Shown here piece after piece: positions 1 through 9,300 of a DNA stretch of 64,000 nt. Positions within the stretch are counted from its first letter, which is position 1, and every line of letters begins with the position of its first letter. Position numbers and translations under genes: made by a program. The notes below the pieces were generated by a model. That model saw nothing but the letters and a program-made list of their open reading frames with translations, was not told the origin of the DNA and did not search any database. Origin of the DNA: an uncultured Alistipes sp. (GTDB lineage Bacteria > Bacteroidota > Bacteroidia > Bacteroidales > Rikenellaceae); assembly GCA_900544265.1 (NCBI GenBank), contig UQUQ01000008.1:1-64000 (forward strand). Direction: 5' to 3'.

Positions 1-100
<100 letters not shown>

Positions 101-155
101 TGGTCATCCGGCGGCGGGGCCGGCTGGCCCCGTCACCGGGTTTCGCTTGCAGGGA

Positions 156-3062
156 TCAATATCCGAAGATCTCCTCCTGCGAGAGGGTCTTGATCGGACC
201 GAGCGTCTTGAGGTAGTTCAGGTCGAGGTCCTTGATGTCGCCCAGAATGGCGTAGACATAGGGACGGTCCTTGACCCACTGCTCCTGTGCGGCCTTCACG
301 TCGTCGAGCGTCATCGTCTGGACCTTCTCGAAGATCTGCTTGTCACGATCTTCGGTCAGCCCCATGTCGCGCAGCGAGATGTAGGACCAGAGCACCTGGT
401 CGCGCACGGTACGCTCGGTGCGCAGGCGTGAGATGAGCGACTCCTTGGCGATCTGGAAGGCAGCCTCCGACTCGGGCATGTTGTTGATGATCTCGTCGAA
501 AGCCTCGATGGCCTGCTGCATCTTGTCGTTCTGCGTGGCGATGAAGGCGAGGTAGCTGTAGCTGCCGTCGGCAAACGACGGCGTCGAGAGCCATGCCGAC
601 GCGGAGTAGGCCAGACCGCGCGCCTCGCGCATCTCCTGGAAGACAACGGCGTTCATGCTGCCGCCGAAATACTCGTTGTAGAGCGTGATGGCGGGATCGG
701 CCGCGAGGTCGAACTTCTCGCCGCGGTTGGAATACTGGAGGTAGTAGAGCTGCTTGGCGTCGTACTGGGCCAGCAGCACCTCGTTCTTGTCGGTCAGGAG
801 CGGCCGGGCAAACTTCTTCTCCAGCGGTGCGAGCTCACCCTCGACCTTGTGGTATGCGGCGAGCGTCGACTGCAGCTCCTTCTGCGGCTGCGGGCCGTAG
901 TAGAGCACCTCGTGCTGCTTGCCCATGAGCGAGCGCACCTTTGCGAGCAGCTGCTCGGAGGTCAGCGCCTTCAGGGCGTCGTTCGACAGCGTCGTGCGGG
1001 CGATGAACTCCGGACCGTACATCATGTAGCGCTGCAGGGCGCCGAAGTTGCGGCCCTGGCTGAGCTTGCCGTCGGCGCGGCTCTTCATGGTGTCCTCCTT
1101 CATGTTGGCGAGGATCGCCTCGTCGGGCTGTGCTCCGGTGAGCAGCCCCTCGACGATCTCCATCGCCTTGGGCATGTTCTCGCTCAGGCCCGAGATCGTG
1201 ATCCACGACTGGTTGGCACCGGCCTGCATCGAGAACGAGCAGGCGATGTCGTACATCTCCGAGGCGATCTGCTCGGCGCTCATCTCCGCGGTGCCGAGGT
1301 AGCTTACGTAGTCGAAGGCCATGCCCAGCTCGGGATCGTTCTCCGTGCCGGTGTTGAAGACGTAGATCAGCGTGAAGATGTCGTTCATCTCGTTCTGCTT
1401 GTAGAGCACGTGTACGCCCGGCATGGCGTCGAACTGCGACATGTCGGTCGCGTAGTTCACGAAGACGGGCTCGATGGGCTTCACGACGGTCTGCTGGATC
1501 GAGGTCAGGAAGTCGCTCTGCTTGTCGCGGTTCGTGACGATCGGGGTGATCTTCGGAGCGGCGATCTTCTGCACGCTCTTGTCCTCGCCCTCACGCTTGT
1601 AGACGATGGCGTAGCTCTGCTCGCCCAGGTACTTGTTGGCCCAGTCGACGACATCCTGCTTCGTGATCTTGGCCATGCGGTCGAGCTGGTGCACCTCGTC
1701 GGCCCAGTCGGTGCCGTAGATGAACGAGTAGGCGAAGGCGAGGGCGCGGCTGTTGTTGTCCTCGGTCTGCCGCATGAGCTGCATCTTGTAGTTGTTGACC
1801 GTTGCCTGGATGAGCTTCTCGTCGAAGTCGCCCGTGCGCAGCTTGGCCACCTCCGCGAGCAGCAGGTCGCGCACCTCGTCGAGCGTCTGCCCGGCCTTCG
1901 GGCGGCCTGCGACGATGAACTGTCCGTAGTCGGGCTGCGCCGAGGCGTAGCCGTAGGCCATCAGGACCTTCTGCTGCTGCACGAGGTCGAGGTCGATCAG
2001 ACCGGCCTGTCCGTTATAGATGATGCTGCCCACGATGTTGGCCACGTCCCATGACTTGTCCGTGGCGCCCGGCAGACGCCAGCCCAGCGTGACGTTCTCG
2101 GCCTCCAGACCGTAGACCTCGCGCACGATGGGCTCGGTGATCGGGGCTTCGGGCTCGAACTCCAGCTTCGGCAGGTTCTCGTTGGGCTGCATGTCGCCGA
2201 AGTACTTGTCGATCGTGGCGATCATCTCGTCGGGATCGAAGTCACCGGCCACGCACACGGCCATGTTGTTGGGCACGTAGTAGGTCTTGTGGTAGTTCTT
2301 GACGTTGGTGATCGAGGGGTTCTTCAGGTGCTCCTGCGTACCCAGCACGGTCTGCGTGCCGTAGGGGTGGTGCGGGAAGAGCGCGGCGTCCATCGTCTCC
2401 CAGACCTTGCGGCTGTCCTGCGTGAGCGACATGTTCTTCTCCTCGTAGATGGTCTCCAGCTCGGTGTGGAAGCCGCGGATCACGGGGTTCCGGAAGCGGT
2501 CGGCCTGGATTTTGGCCCAGTTCTCGATCTGGTTCGAGGGGATGTCCTCGACGTAGACGGTCATGTCCTGCGACGTAAAGGCGTTCGTGCCGTTGGCGCC
2601 GATGGCCGACATGAGTTTGTCGTACTCGTTCGGAATGGCGAGTTTCGACGCCTCGTAGCTGATCGAGTCGATGCGGTGGTAGATCGCCGCGCGCTCGACC
2701 TCGTCCTCCGTCTGGCGGTAGACCTCGAACAGCTGCTCGATCTCGTCGAGCATGGGCTTCTCGGCGGCATAGTCCGAAGTGCCGTAGTTGGGCGTGCCCT
2801 TGAACATCAGGTGCTCGAAGTAGTGGGCCAGACCGGTCGTCTCGGCGGGGTCGTTCTTGCCGCCGACCTTCACGGCGATGGCCGTCTGCAGACGCGGCGC
2901 CTCCTTGTTGACGCTCATGTAGACCTTCAGGCCGTTGGGCAGGGTGTAGATGCGGGTCTTCATCGGATCACCCTTGACCGTTTCGTACTTGTACTTGCTA
3001 CAAGCCGTGGCGAGCATCGACAGCACGACGACCGCCAGAATCAGAAACCGTTTCATGTTCAT
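156..3062 (-). CDS. M16 family zinc metallopeptidase, lipoprotein
   Basis: Predicted 968-residue periplasmic or outer-membrane-anchored zinc protease of the pitrilysin/insulinase (M16) family. The N-terminus has a lipoprotein signal with a lipobox ending at Cys21. The inverted zinc motif HxxEH is seen as HYFEH at residues 80-84, with a downstream glutamate-rich helix (ETIYEEKN) that normally supplies the third ligand. The length fits the two-lobed bacterial form, where an active N-terminal half is followed by an inactive C-terminal half. The frame stays open far upstream, but that part overlaps the preceding gene in another frame; the chosen start gives a clean signal peptide (a second Met lies two codons further in). 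It follows the DUF456 gene by 17 bases, so the two are probably co-transcribed. Substrate unknown. Confidence 0.93.
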   Translation of the reverse strand: MNMKRFLILAVVVLSMLATACSKYKYETVKGDPMKTRIYTLPNGLKVYMSVNKEAPRLQTAIAVKVGGKNDPAETTGLAHYFEHLMFKGTPNYGTSDYAAEKPMLDEIEQLFEVYRQTEDEVERAAIYHRIDSISYEASKLAIPNEYDKLMSAIGANGTNAFTSQDMTVYVEDIPSNQIENWAKIQADRFRNPVIRGFHTELETIYEEKNMSLTQDSRKVWETMDAALFPHHPYGTQTVLGTQEHLKNPSITNVKNYHKTYYVPNNMAVCVAGDFDPDEMIATIDKYFGDMQPNENLPKLEFEPEAPITEPIVREVYGLEAENVTLGWRLPGATDKSWDVANIVGSIIYNGQAGLIDLDLVQQQKVLMAYGYASAQPDYGQFIVAGRPKAGQTLDEVRDLLLAEVAKLRTGDFDEKLIQATVNNYKMQLMRQTEDNNSRALAFAYSFIYGTDWADEVHQLDRMAKITKQDVVDWANKYLGEQSYAIVYKREGEDKSVQKIAAPKITPIVTNRDKQSDFLTSIQQTVVKPIEPVFVNYATDMSQFDAMPGVHVLYKQNEMNDIFTLIYVFNTGTENDPELGMAFDYVSYLGTAEMSAEQIASEMYDIACSFSMQAGANQSWITISGLSENMPKAMEIVEGLLTGAQPDEAILANMKEDTMKSRADGKLSQGRNFGALQRYMMYGPEFIARTTLSNDALKALTSEQLLAKVRSLMGKQHEVLYYGPQPQKELQSTLAAYHKVEGELAPLEKKFARPLLTDKNEVLLAQYDAKQLYYLQYSNRGEKFDLAADPAITLYNEYFGGSMNAVVFQEMREARGLAYSASAWLSTPSFADGSYSYLAFIATQNDKMQQAIEAFDEIINNMPESEAAFQIAKESLISRLRTERTVRDQVLWSYISLRDMGLTEDRDKQIFEKVQTMTLDDVKAAQEQWVKDRPYVYAILGDIKDLDLNYLKTLGPIKTLSQEEIFGY

Positions 3063-3079
3063 ACGCGATGGGTATTGAG

Positions 3080-3592
3080 TTAGAAAATCGTTGCAAGCCA
3101 GTCCCGCACGACGGGATAGGTGTCGGTGGCGACATGGATGAACATGCCGACCGAGGCGGCGAGCTTGAGCCCCGTTCCGACGATGAACGAAAGGAACGAG
3201 CCGAAGCCGATGAGCAGGGCCTTGGCCGGGTCGCTCTTGTCGTGGAGCAGCTCGCCCAGCACGGCACCCATGAAGGGGCCGAGGATGACGCCGAAGGGCG
3301 GGAAGAGGAAGAATCCCGCGATGACACCGACGGTGGCGCCGATGGCTCCGGCCTTCGAGCCGCCGAAGCGGCGGGTCATCCATGCGGGCAGGAAGTAGTC
3401 CGCGGCGCAGACCGCGATGGAGATGGCCAGCCAGATCCACACGGCCGGGGTCGATATGTGCGAGTAGGAGGTGAAGTAGGCGCACAGCAGCCCGGCGTAG
3501 CTCATGACCGTACCGGGCAGCACCGGGATGATGCAGCCGGCCGTACCGATGATGGAGAAGATAAAGGCTGCGACGGAAAGCGTGATGTCCAT
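3080..3592 (-). CDS. DUF456 family membrane protein
   Basis: A 170-residue, very hydrophobic protein with several predicted transmembrane helices and glycine-rich segments (for example GVIAGFFLFPPFGVILGP). This pattern and length match the DUF456 family, which has no established biochemical role. A TATATTTG -7 element sits on the same strand at 3688-3695, leaving a leader of roughly 90 bases. The M16 peptidase gene follows immediately, suggesting a two-gene transcript, but no functional link is known. Confidence 0.8.
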   Translation of the reverse strand: MDITLSVAAFIFSIIGTAGCIIPVLPGTVMSYAGLLCAYFTSYSHISTPAVWIWLAISIAVCAADYFLPAWMTRRFGGSKAGAIGATVGVIAGFFLFPPFGVILGPFMGAVLGELLHDKSDPAKALLIGFGSFLSFIVGTGLKLAASVGMFIHVATDTYPVVRDWLATIF

Positions 3593-3708
3593 CTTGTGTC
3601 GTTTAAGTTCGGGTGATCGTAGCCGGAGGGGGGCTCCCGGCGGCCGTTCGGGGCGCGGCCGGGGTCCTGCGGCTGAATCGCCAAACGCAAATATAACGAT
3701 TAAAAAAG

Positions 3709-3734
3709 AAAATCTCCCCGTTCGGGGAGATTTT
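3709..3734. terminator. Rho-independent terminator of panC-panD
   Basis: An 11-base stem with a four-base GTTC loop, flanked on the + strand by an A-rich run, so the minus transcript ends in a U tract. It lies about 250 bases after the panD stop, with tandem repeats between. Confidence 0.75.
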
Positions 3735-3810
3735 TACGGTGGAAAAACGTCTTTCGGGGCCTTTTCGGGCGGTTTCGGACTCTTTTCGGCGGTTTCGGGG
3801 CGCTTTTGCA

Positions 3811-3953
3811 CTGCGGCGTCCCGCTTTCGGGCTGGTTCGCGTCCGTCGTGCGCATCTGTGGTACCCTGCTTCGGACGGTTTGTGCCTGTCGTGCGCGCCT
3901 GCGGCACCCCGCTTCGGGCCGGTTTGCGCCTGTCGTGCGCGCCTGCGGCGGCT
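3811..3953. repeat. Degenerate ~43-bp tandem repeat, about three copies
   Basis: Units begin near 3811, 3855 and 3899. Each contains a CTGCGGC-like start, a GCTTCGG core and a CTGTCGTGCGCGC-like end, and the copies differ at several positions. The array lies between the panD stop codon and its terminator, so it would form part of the panCD 3' untranslated RNA. No coding potential is evident. The whole 3593-3983 gap otherwise holds only the terminator and the DUF456 promoter. Confidence 0.75.
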
Positions 3954-3983
3954 GGCGGGACGGTGTCCGGGCCGCTCCCGAGC

Positions 3984-4343
3984 CTACTTGACCAGGCGGT
4001 TCGTCGCCGTGTCGGGGAAGATGATCCAGGGGCGGAACTGCTTGGCCTGCTCGAAGTCCATCAGGGCATAGGAGGCGATGATGACCACGTCGCCCACCTG
4101 CACCTTGCGGGCGGCGGCGCCGTTCAGGCAGATGCAGCCGCTGTTGCGCTCGCCCTTGATCGTGTAGGTCTCGAAACGTTCGCCGTTGTTGATGTCCATG
4201 ATCTGGACCTTCTCGCCCTCGACGATGTTGGCGGCTTCGAGCAGCGCCTCGTCGATGGTGATGCTGCCCACGTAGTTCAGGTCGGCCTGCGTGACCGTCA
4301 CGCGGTGGATCTTCGATTTGATTACTTCAATCTGGAATTTCAT
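3984..4343 (-). CDS. panD: Aspartate 1-decarboxylase (precursor)
   Basis: Makes beta-alanine from L-aspartate for pantothenate (vitamin B5) synthesis in the cytoplasm. The 119-residue protein has the family's usual size and carries the Gly-Ser self-cleavage site within YVGSITID (Gly26-Ser27), where autoproteolysis produces the pyruvoyl cofactor. Its ATG overlaps the panC stop by one base (TAATG), indicating translational coupling. The pair form a clear panC-panD operon. Confidence 0.97.
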   Translation of the reverse strand: MKFQIEVIKSKIHRVTVTQADLNYVGSITIDEALLEAANIVEGEKVQIMDINNGERFETYTIKGERNSGCICLNGAAARKVQVGDVVIIASYALMDFEQAKQFRPWIIFPDTATNRLVK

Positions 4344-5179
4344 TATCGGATGCGGATGTTGTCGATTAAACGGATGTCGCCCGCCTGCACGGCGATGCAG
4401 CCCTGGATGCGGGGTGCGTCGTCCCACGTCGTGACCTCCTGCATGGTGCGGGCGTCGACCGACTGGTAGTAGATCACCTTGAGCAGCGGGTTGCGCTCGA
4501 CCTCCTCGGTGACCCAGCGCTTGAGCTCGGCGGGCGTGAGGCGGTGCGAAGCCTCGGCGGCGGCGCGCAACGTGGCGTAGATGTGGGGCGCGGCGGCGCG
4601 GTGCGGCGCGTCGAGCAGCGTGTTGCGCGACGAGAGGGCCAGTCCGTCCTCGCCGCGGACAATCGGGCACTCGACGATTTCGACCTGCAGGCCGAGCTGC
4701 CCGACCATGGCGCGGATCACGGCAATCTGCTGGAAGTCCTTTTCGCCGAAGTAGGCGCGGTGCGGCCGCACGATGTCGAACAGGCGGCTGACGACCTGCG
4801 CCACGCCGTTGAAGTGTCCGGGGCGCGTGGCGCCCTCCATGACCTTGTCAATGAGTCCGAAGTCGAACTGCCGCGTATCGGGTTCGGGGTAGATTTCCTC
4901 GACGGAAGGCATGAGCACGAAGTCGGCTCCGGCCTCTTCGAGCACGCGGGCGTCGGCCTCCGGCGTGCGCGGATAGTGTTTCAGATCGTTCTTGTCGTTG
5001 AACTGCGTGGGGTTGACGAAGACGCTCACGACGACCGTGGCGTTCTCCTTGCGTGCGCGCTCCACGAGGGAACGGTGTCCTGCATGCAGGGCGCCCATTG
5101 TCGGGACGAAACCGATTCCCGACGGCTCCACCCCGTCCAGGCGGGCGCGGAGTTCCTTGACGCTTGTAAATACTTCCAT
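4343..5179 (-). CDS. panC: Pantothenate synthetase (pantoate--beta-alanine ligase)
   Basis: Condenses pantoate with beta-alanine using ATP, the last step of pantothenate synthesis. The 278-residue protein starts [14 protein letters not shown] and carries the HIGH-like ATP-binding motif in [10 protein letters not shown] and the KMSKS-like segment LALSSRN, both hallmarks of the family. The start is fixed by a TACCTTTG -7 element at 5206-5213, about 26 bases upstream; longer in-frame extensions run through the promoter. The neighbouring panD supplies its beta-alanine substrate. No panB is seen in the window. Confidence 0.97.
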   Translation of the reverse strand: MEVFTSVKELRARLDGVEPSGIGFVPTMGALHAGHRSLVERARKENATVVVSVFVNPTQFNDKNDLKHYPRTPEADARVLEEAGADFVLMPSVEEIYPEPDTRQFDFGLIDKVMEGATRPGHFNGVAQVVSRLFDIVRPHRAYFGEKDFQQIAVIRAMVGQLGLQVEIVECPIVRGEDGLALSSRNTLLDAPHRAAAPHIYATLRAAAEASHRLTPAELKRWVTEEVERNPLLKVIYYQSVDARTMQEVTTWDDAPRIQGCIAVQAGDIRLIDNIRIR

Positions 5180-5205
5180 CTCTTTTCGATCGGGTTGTGC
5201 GGGGG

Positions 5206-5213
5206 CAAAGGTA
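5206..5213 (-). promoter_or_regulatory. -7 promoter element of panC-panD
   Basis: Exact TACCTTTG on the minus strand, 26 bases before the panC ATG. It is divergent from the promoter of the dipeptidyl peptidase III gene. Confidence 0.65.
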
Positions 5214-5217
5214 GAAA

Positions 5218-5252
5218 AGATAATTAAGAATGAAAAATTAAAAATTAAAAAA
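5218..5252. repeat. AT-rich heptamer repeat (AATTAAA-like)
   Basis: About four to five degenerate seven-base units of the AATTAAA/AATGAAA type sit in the divergent promoter region between panC and the DPP III gene. They share the seven-base period of the GTGAAAG-like arrays near 13.3 and 14.8 kb. Confidence 0.55.
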
Positions 5253-5287
5253 GCATCCGGACGCGGATTTTTCACTGCATTTTTTGC

Positions 5288-5295
5288 TATCTTCG
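5288..5295 (+). promoter_or_regulatory. -7 promoter element of the DPP III gene
   Basis: TATCTTCG, one mismatch from the TAnnTTTG consensus, 26 bases upstream of the chosen ATG. Confidence 0.5.
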
Positions 5296-5321
5296 TGCCG
5301 GTTAACCCAGACAGTACCGTT

Positions 5322-7343
5322 ATGAAAAGTACCATTCTTATGACATTACCCCTTTTGGCCTTCGCGTCGTGCGGCGACGCACCCCGCGGGGAGCAGGCTC
5401 CGTGGATCGTCGACCGCTTCGACGACATCAAGGTCATCCGTTACGAGGTTCCGGGCTTCGAGGCGCTGCCGCTCGAGCAGAAGGAGCTGATCTACTACCT
5501 TTCGGAGGCGGCGAAGTGCGGACGCGACATCCTCTACGACCAGAACTGCGCCGTGAACCTGCCCGTGCGCCGCACGCTGGAGGCAATCTATGAAAACTAT
5601 GCGGGCGACCGCACGACGGAGGAGTGGAAGGCCCTCGAGAAGTATCTCAAGAAGGTATGGTTCGCCAACGGCATCCACCACCACTATTCCAACGACAAGT
5701 TCGTGCCGGAGTTCTCCGAGGCCTATTTCCGCGGGGTGGCGGCGTCGCTGCCCGCTGCTCTGCCCGGTGATCTGCAGCCGATGTTCGAGCTGGTCTGCGA
5801 GGCGATCTTCAACCCCGACCTCTATCCGACGCGGCTCAACCAGACGGCGGGCGAGGACCTGCTCTGGACCTCGTCGAGCAACTACTACCGCAACGTGCGG
5901 CAGGCCGAGGCCGAGAAGTTCTACGCCGACATGGCGGCCGCCGATGCGGGCAATCCCGAGCCGGTTTCCTACGGTCTGAACTCGCAGCTGGTCAAGGAGG
6001 AGAAGACGGGCCGCATCTACGAGCGCGTGTGGAAGGTCGGCGGCATGTACTCGCCGGCCATCGAGCGCATCGTCTACTGGCTCGAGAAGGCGCAGGCCGT
6101 GGCTGCCGAGCCGCAGAAGTCGACCATCGGCGCCCTGATCGAGTACTACCGCACGGGCGACCTGAAGCGCTTTGACGAGTACAACATCGACTGGGTGAAG
6201 GATACCGTCTCGAACGTCGACTTCGTCAACGGCTTCATCGAGGACTACGGCGATCCGCTGGGCCGCAAGGCGTCGTGGGAGGCCATCGTCAACTTCATGG
6301 ACAAGGAGGCCTGCCACCGCACGGAGGTGATCTCCGAGAATGCCCAGTGGTTCGAGGACCACTCGCCCGTCGATCCGGCCTACCGCAAGGAGCGGGTCAA
6401 GGGGGTCTCGGCCAAGGTCATCACCGTGGCGATGCTGGGCGGCGACTGCTACCCCTCGACGCCCATCGGCATCAACCTGCCCAACGCCGACTGGATCCGC
6501 AAGGAGTACGGCTCGAAGTCCGTGACGATCGACAACATCACCTATGCCTACGACATGGCGGCCCACGGCAACGGCTTCAACGAGGAGTTCGTGCTGCGCG
6601 CCGAGGACCGCGAGCGGATGGACCGCTACGGCAAGCTGGCCGACGACCTGCATACCGATCTGCACGAGTGTCTGGGCCACGGCTCGGGCCAGCTGGCTCC
6701 CGGTGTGAAGGGCGGCGAGCTGCGCAGCTACGGCTCGACGCTCGAGGAGACGCGCGCCGACCTGTTCGGCCTCTACTACCTGGGTGACCCGAAGATGGTC
6801 GAGCTGGGGCTCGTGCCGTCGTTCGACGTGGCCAAGGCCGGCTATGCGAAGTACATTCTCAACGGCATGATGACGCAGCTGGCGCGCATCGAGCCGGGCA
6901 AGAACGTCGAGGAGTCGCACATGCGCAACCGCAAGCTCATCTGCGAGTGGTGCTACGAGCGCGGCAAGGCCGACAACGTCATCGAGTGGGTCGAGCAGGA
7001 GGGCAAGCGCTATGTCGTGGTCAACGACTTCGAGAAGCTGCGCGCGCTCTTCGGAGAGATGCTCCGCGAGGTGCAGCGCATCAAGTCCGAGGGGGACTAC
7101 GAGGCGGGCCGCGAGCTGGTCGAGAAGTATGCCGTTACGGTCGATCCCGAGCTCCACGCCGAGGTGCGCGACCGCTACTATGCGCTCGGCATCGAGCCTT
7201 ACGGCGGCTTTGTCAATCCCGAGTACGAGCTCGTCGAGCAGGACGGCCGCATTGTCGACGTGAAGATCTCCTATCCGGCCGACTACGTGCAGCAGATGCT
7301 CCGCTACTCGAAGGAGTATTCGTTCCTGCCGAACGTCAACTGA
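5322..7343 (+). CDS. Dipeptidyl peptidase III (M49 family), lipoprotein
   Basis: Predicted zinc exopeptidase that releases dipeptides from the N-terminus of peptides. The M49 signature is plain: HECLGH at residues 448-453 and EETRAD at 475-480, together giving the zinc ligands and catalytic glutamate. The 673-residue length fits bacterial DPP III. The N-terminus (MKSTILMTLPLLAFASCG) is a lipoprotein signal with a lipobox, so the enzyme is probably exported and lipid-anchored, unlike the cytosolic eukaryotic form. The open frame continues 330 bases upstream, but that stretch is antisense to panC and crosses the promoter. A strong terminator follows. Confidence 0.95.
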   Translation: MKSTILMTLPLLAFASCGDAPRGEQAPWIVDRFDDIKVIRYEVPGFEALPLEQKELIYYLSEAAKCGRDILYDQNCAVNLPVRRTLEAIYENYAGDRTTEEWKALEKYLKKVWFANGIHHHYSNDKFVPEFSEAYFRGVAASLPAALPGDLQPMFELVCEAIFNPDLYPTRLNQTAGEDLLWTSSSNYYRNVRQAEAEKFYADMAAADAGNPEPVSYGLNSQLVKEEKTGRIYERVWKVGGMYSPAIERIVYWLEKAQAVAAEPQKSTIGALIEYYRTGDLKRFDEYNIDWVKDTVSNVDFVNGFIEDYGDPLGRKASWEAIVNFMDKEACHRTEVISENAQWFEDHSPVDPAYRKERVKGVSAKVITVAMLGGDCYPSTPIGINLPNADWIRKEYGSKSVTIDNITYAYDMAAHGNGFNEEFVLRAEDRERMDRYGKLADDLHTDLHECLGHGSGQLAPGVKGGELRSYGSTLEETRADLFGLYYLGDPKMVELGLVPSFDVAKAGYAKYILNGMMTQLARIEPGKNVEESHMRNRKLICEWCYERGKADNVIEWVEQEGKRYVVVNDFEKLRALFGEMLREVQRIKSEGDYEAGRELVEKYAVTVDPELHAEVRDRYYALGIEPYGGFVNPEYELVEQDGRIVDVKISYPADYVQQMLRYSKEYSFLPNVN

Positions 7344-7373
7344 TCCCGGCCGCACGCGGTGTGGCTGAACGAA

Positions 7374-7405
7374 GTGCGCCCGATGTCGTCGGGCGCACTT
7401 TTTTT
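7374..7405 (+). terminator. Terminator after the DPP III gene
   Basis: Ten-base perfect GC-rich stem (GTGCGCCCGA paired with its complement) with a five-base loop, followed by seven T residues. Confidence 0.88.
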
Positions 7406-7560
7406 GTGGCGGCCGGACTGCGGTCCGTTTTGGGCCGGCCGGGGCTCGCGGTGTTTGTGGCGGCCGGAGTGCGGCCGTTTTGCGCCGGCCGGGGCACGCG
7501 GTGTTGGCACGGCCGGGCTGCGGACTGTCTTTTTGCTGCCGGGCTGCGGGCCCGTTTTGT
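7405..7560. repeat. Degenerate ~50-bp tandem repeat, about three copies
   Basis: Units starting near 7404, 7454 and 7504 share TTTGTGGCGGCCGG and CCGGCCGGGG-like blocks. The array lies between the convergent terminators of the DPP III and rubredoxin genes. The unit is unrelated to the 43-bp repeat after panD. Confidence 0.7.
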
Positions 7561-7575
7561 GGCGGCTGATAGAAG

Positions 7576-7606
7576 AAAAAAGGGACACTCCGTGCGGAGT
7601 ATCCCT
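7576..7606 (-). terminator. Terminator after rubredoxin gene
   Basis: Imperfect stem (AGGGACACTCC against GGAGTATCCCT) with a six-A run on the + strand side, which becomes a U tract in the minus transcript. Confidence 0.7.
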
Positions 7607-7643
7607 TCGTCCAACTCGGCCCGGCGTGCGGGTCGCGGGAACC

Positions 7644-7808
7644 TTATTCGGCGACCTCTTCAAACTGGTCCTTGCCGACGCCGCAGACGGGGCATACCCA
7701 GTCGTCGGGAATCTCTTCAAATGCGGTTCCGGGGGCGATGCCTCCTTCGGGGTCGCCCAGCGCCGGATCGTAGATCCAGTCGCAAACGGTGCAACGGTAC
7801 TTTTTCAT
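7644..7808 (-). CDS. Rubredoxin
   Basis: A 54-residue electron carrier with a single iron held by four cysteines in two CxxC motifs: CTVC (residues 6-9) and CPVC (39-42). The conserved aromatic/proline core is visible ([14 protein letters not shown] and DDWVCP). Such proteins pass electrons to oxygen- or peroxide-detoxifying enzymes in anaerobes. The start is the ATG of MKKYRCTVC; an upstream in-frame extension has no homology-like features. It stands alone with its own terminator. Confidence 0.96.
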   Translation of the reverse strand: MKKYRCTVCDWIYDPALGDPEGGIAPGTAFEEIPDDWVCPVCGVGKDQFEEVAE

Positions 7809-7943
7809 TTTTTTGCTTGTTTGGAATTTGATTGATAGAAATTTGGAGGGGATAAACCCCTGATTTTTCAGTTTTCGGATCTTTTGTCGCTCTTTCTGCA
7901 ACGTGAATGCGTATGGATGTTTGCGGAGCAAAATGCGTGCCTG

Positions 7944-8558
7944 TCAGTTTTCCTGCACCCGGGGCTCCCTGGCAGGAGCGGTTTCGTCGGCGCCCGTCCC
8001 TTCGGCGTCCGGGTCGCTCTCATCGTTCGGGTCGTCGTCCTCCTCTTCGGGACGGTTGCCGCCGGGCGGGGTCAGCTGCGCCACCAGCTTGTCGGCCTCG
8101 GTGCAGGAGACGTAGAGCCGCTCCTCGTAGATGTCGGTGATCTCGACAAAGTTTTTCCACTCGGAGGCGTAGAGCCGCACGCGGTCGAAGCGGCGCAGGT
8201 CGATGAAGTGGCCGTAGTAGCCGAAGAATCCGCAGCCCCCGAAAAGGGGGATCATCCACCGCATGCGGCGCTTCTCGACGCGGCGCACCGAGGCGATCTC
8301 CTCGCGGCGGATTTCGGTGATGTCGAGCAGGCAGCGGATTTCGACCTTCTCGTCGGTGACGACGATGCGGCGGGGGATCGACAGCGCCATCAGCGCCACG
8401 AGCGCCACGACGAACGAGGTGAACCACGCCGAGAGGTAGCCTCCCTCGTAGAGGTGGTACAACAGCCAGCCCAGCAGGACGAAGACCACCAGGTGGAACA
8501 GCGTCCAGTAGATCGTGCGGCGTCCGAAGTGGTATTTATAGACGGTCTGCATCGGCAT
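7944..8558 (-). CDS. Membrane protein with bacterial PH-like domain, unknown function
   Basis: About 204 residues. Two transmembrane helices lie near residues 18-60 (WTLFHLVVFVLLGWLLYHLY, then ALVALMAL), followed by a beta-rich region typical of bacterial pleckstrin-homology-like (bPH) proteins and a very acidic, proline-rich tail (EEEDDDPNDESD). The start overlaps the 3' end of ispD by about 20 bases; MPMQTVYK is used here, MQTVYK two codons later is equally likely. It is the last gene of the M23 peptidase-ispD transcript. The PH-like assignment is by fold pattern only. Confidence 0.7.
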   Translation of the reverse strand: MPMQTVYKYHFGRRTIYWTLFHLVVFVLLGWLLYHLYEGGYLSAWFTSFVVALVALMALSIPRRIVVTDEKVEIRCLLDITEIRREEIASVRRVEKRRMRWMIPLFGGCGFFGYYGHFIDLRRFDRVRLYASEWKNFVEITDIYEERLYVSCTEADKLVAQLTPPGGNRPEEEDDDPNDESDPDAEGTGADETAPAREPRVQEN

Positions 8559-9282
8559 CGGTCTCCCCGTTCTCTTCGCGGGCCGCAAGCAGCGCCTCGG
8601 CCACGATGAAATCCTCGGGAGTGGTGAGTTTCAGGTTGGTGCGTTCGCCCGCAACGAGCCGCACGGCATGGCCCGCGCGCTCGACGACCGACGCATCGTC
8701 GGTGAAGGCTGCGTCGTAGGGCGCCTCGTAGGCCGTGCGGAGCAGGTCGGCACGGAAGATCTGCGGGGTCTGCACGATGCGCAGCCGCCGCCTGTCGATG
8801 ATGTGCGAGGGGGTCTGCGTGTCTTCCGCGGCAGCGCCCGGGGTGTCGGGTCCGTCGGTCTCGCGGAATGAATCGACGGGCTCCACGACGGGAATGGCGG
8901 CACCCGAGGCGGCGGCTGCCTCCGCCACGCGGCGGATCATTTCGACGCCGGCCAGGGGCCGCACGCCATCCTGCACGGCGATGAGCTCCGTCTCCGGGGG
9001 CAGGGCCATCAGGCCGTTGCGGACCGAGTGGAAGCGTTCGGCGCCCCCTTCGGCTACCGTGTGGGCGGCGACGTCGAAGCGGGCCGCGAGGTCGTGCCAG
9101 AAGGCGGCGTACTCCGCCGGGAGGATCGCGACGATCCGGGCGCCGGGCAGCGCCTCGGCGAAACGGTTGATCGTGCGGGCCAGCACGGGCTGTCCGCCCA
9201 GCAGGCGGAACTGCTTGGGCAGCTGTCCGCCGCAGCGGCGGCCGCTGCCGCCTGCCACGATAAGCACTCCGATCGATTTCAT
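8536..9282 (-). CDS. ispD: 2-C-methyl-D-erythritol 4-phosphate cytidylyltransferase
   Basis: Third step of the MEP isoprenoid pathway: transfers CMP from CTP to methylerythritol phosphate. The 248-residue protein starts with the nucleotide-binding loop of the family (VLIVAGGSGRRCGG, then LPKQF), and contains the expected VQDGVRPL and TDDASVVE segments. A short acidic insertion near residues 150-160 (TPGAAAEDTQTP) looks lineage-specific. It lies 18 bases after the M23 peptidase gene and overlaps the PH-domain gene, so the three form one operon. The pathway partner ispE lies 13 kb away. Confidence 0.95.
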   Translation of the reverse strand: MKSIGVLIVAGGSGRRCGGQLPKQFRLLGGQPVLARTINRFAEALPGARIVAILPAEYAAFWHDLAARFDVAAHTVAEGGAERFHSVRNGLMALPPETELIAVQDGVRPLAGVEMIRRVAEAAAASGAAIPVVEPVDSFRETDGPDTPGAAAEDTQTPSHIIDRRRLRIVQTPQIFRADLLRTAYEAPYDAAFTDDASVVERAGHAVRLVAGERTNLKLTTPEDFIVAEALLAAREENGETDADADRL

Positions 9283-9300
9283 GTGTCGGGTCGTTTCTGT

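Noticed and set aside
3811..3953. CRISPR array
   Set aside because: Repeats are degenerate, directly abutting and without unique spacers; no cas genes occur in the window. The same applies to the other tandem arrays.
5346..7355. A 669-codon open frame antisense to the DPP III gene
   Set aside because: The + strand reading has an intact zinc motif, signal peptide and terminator; the antisense frame is a composition shadow.
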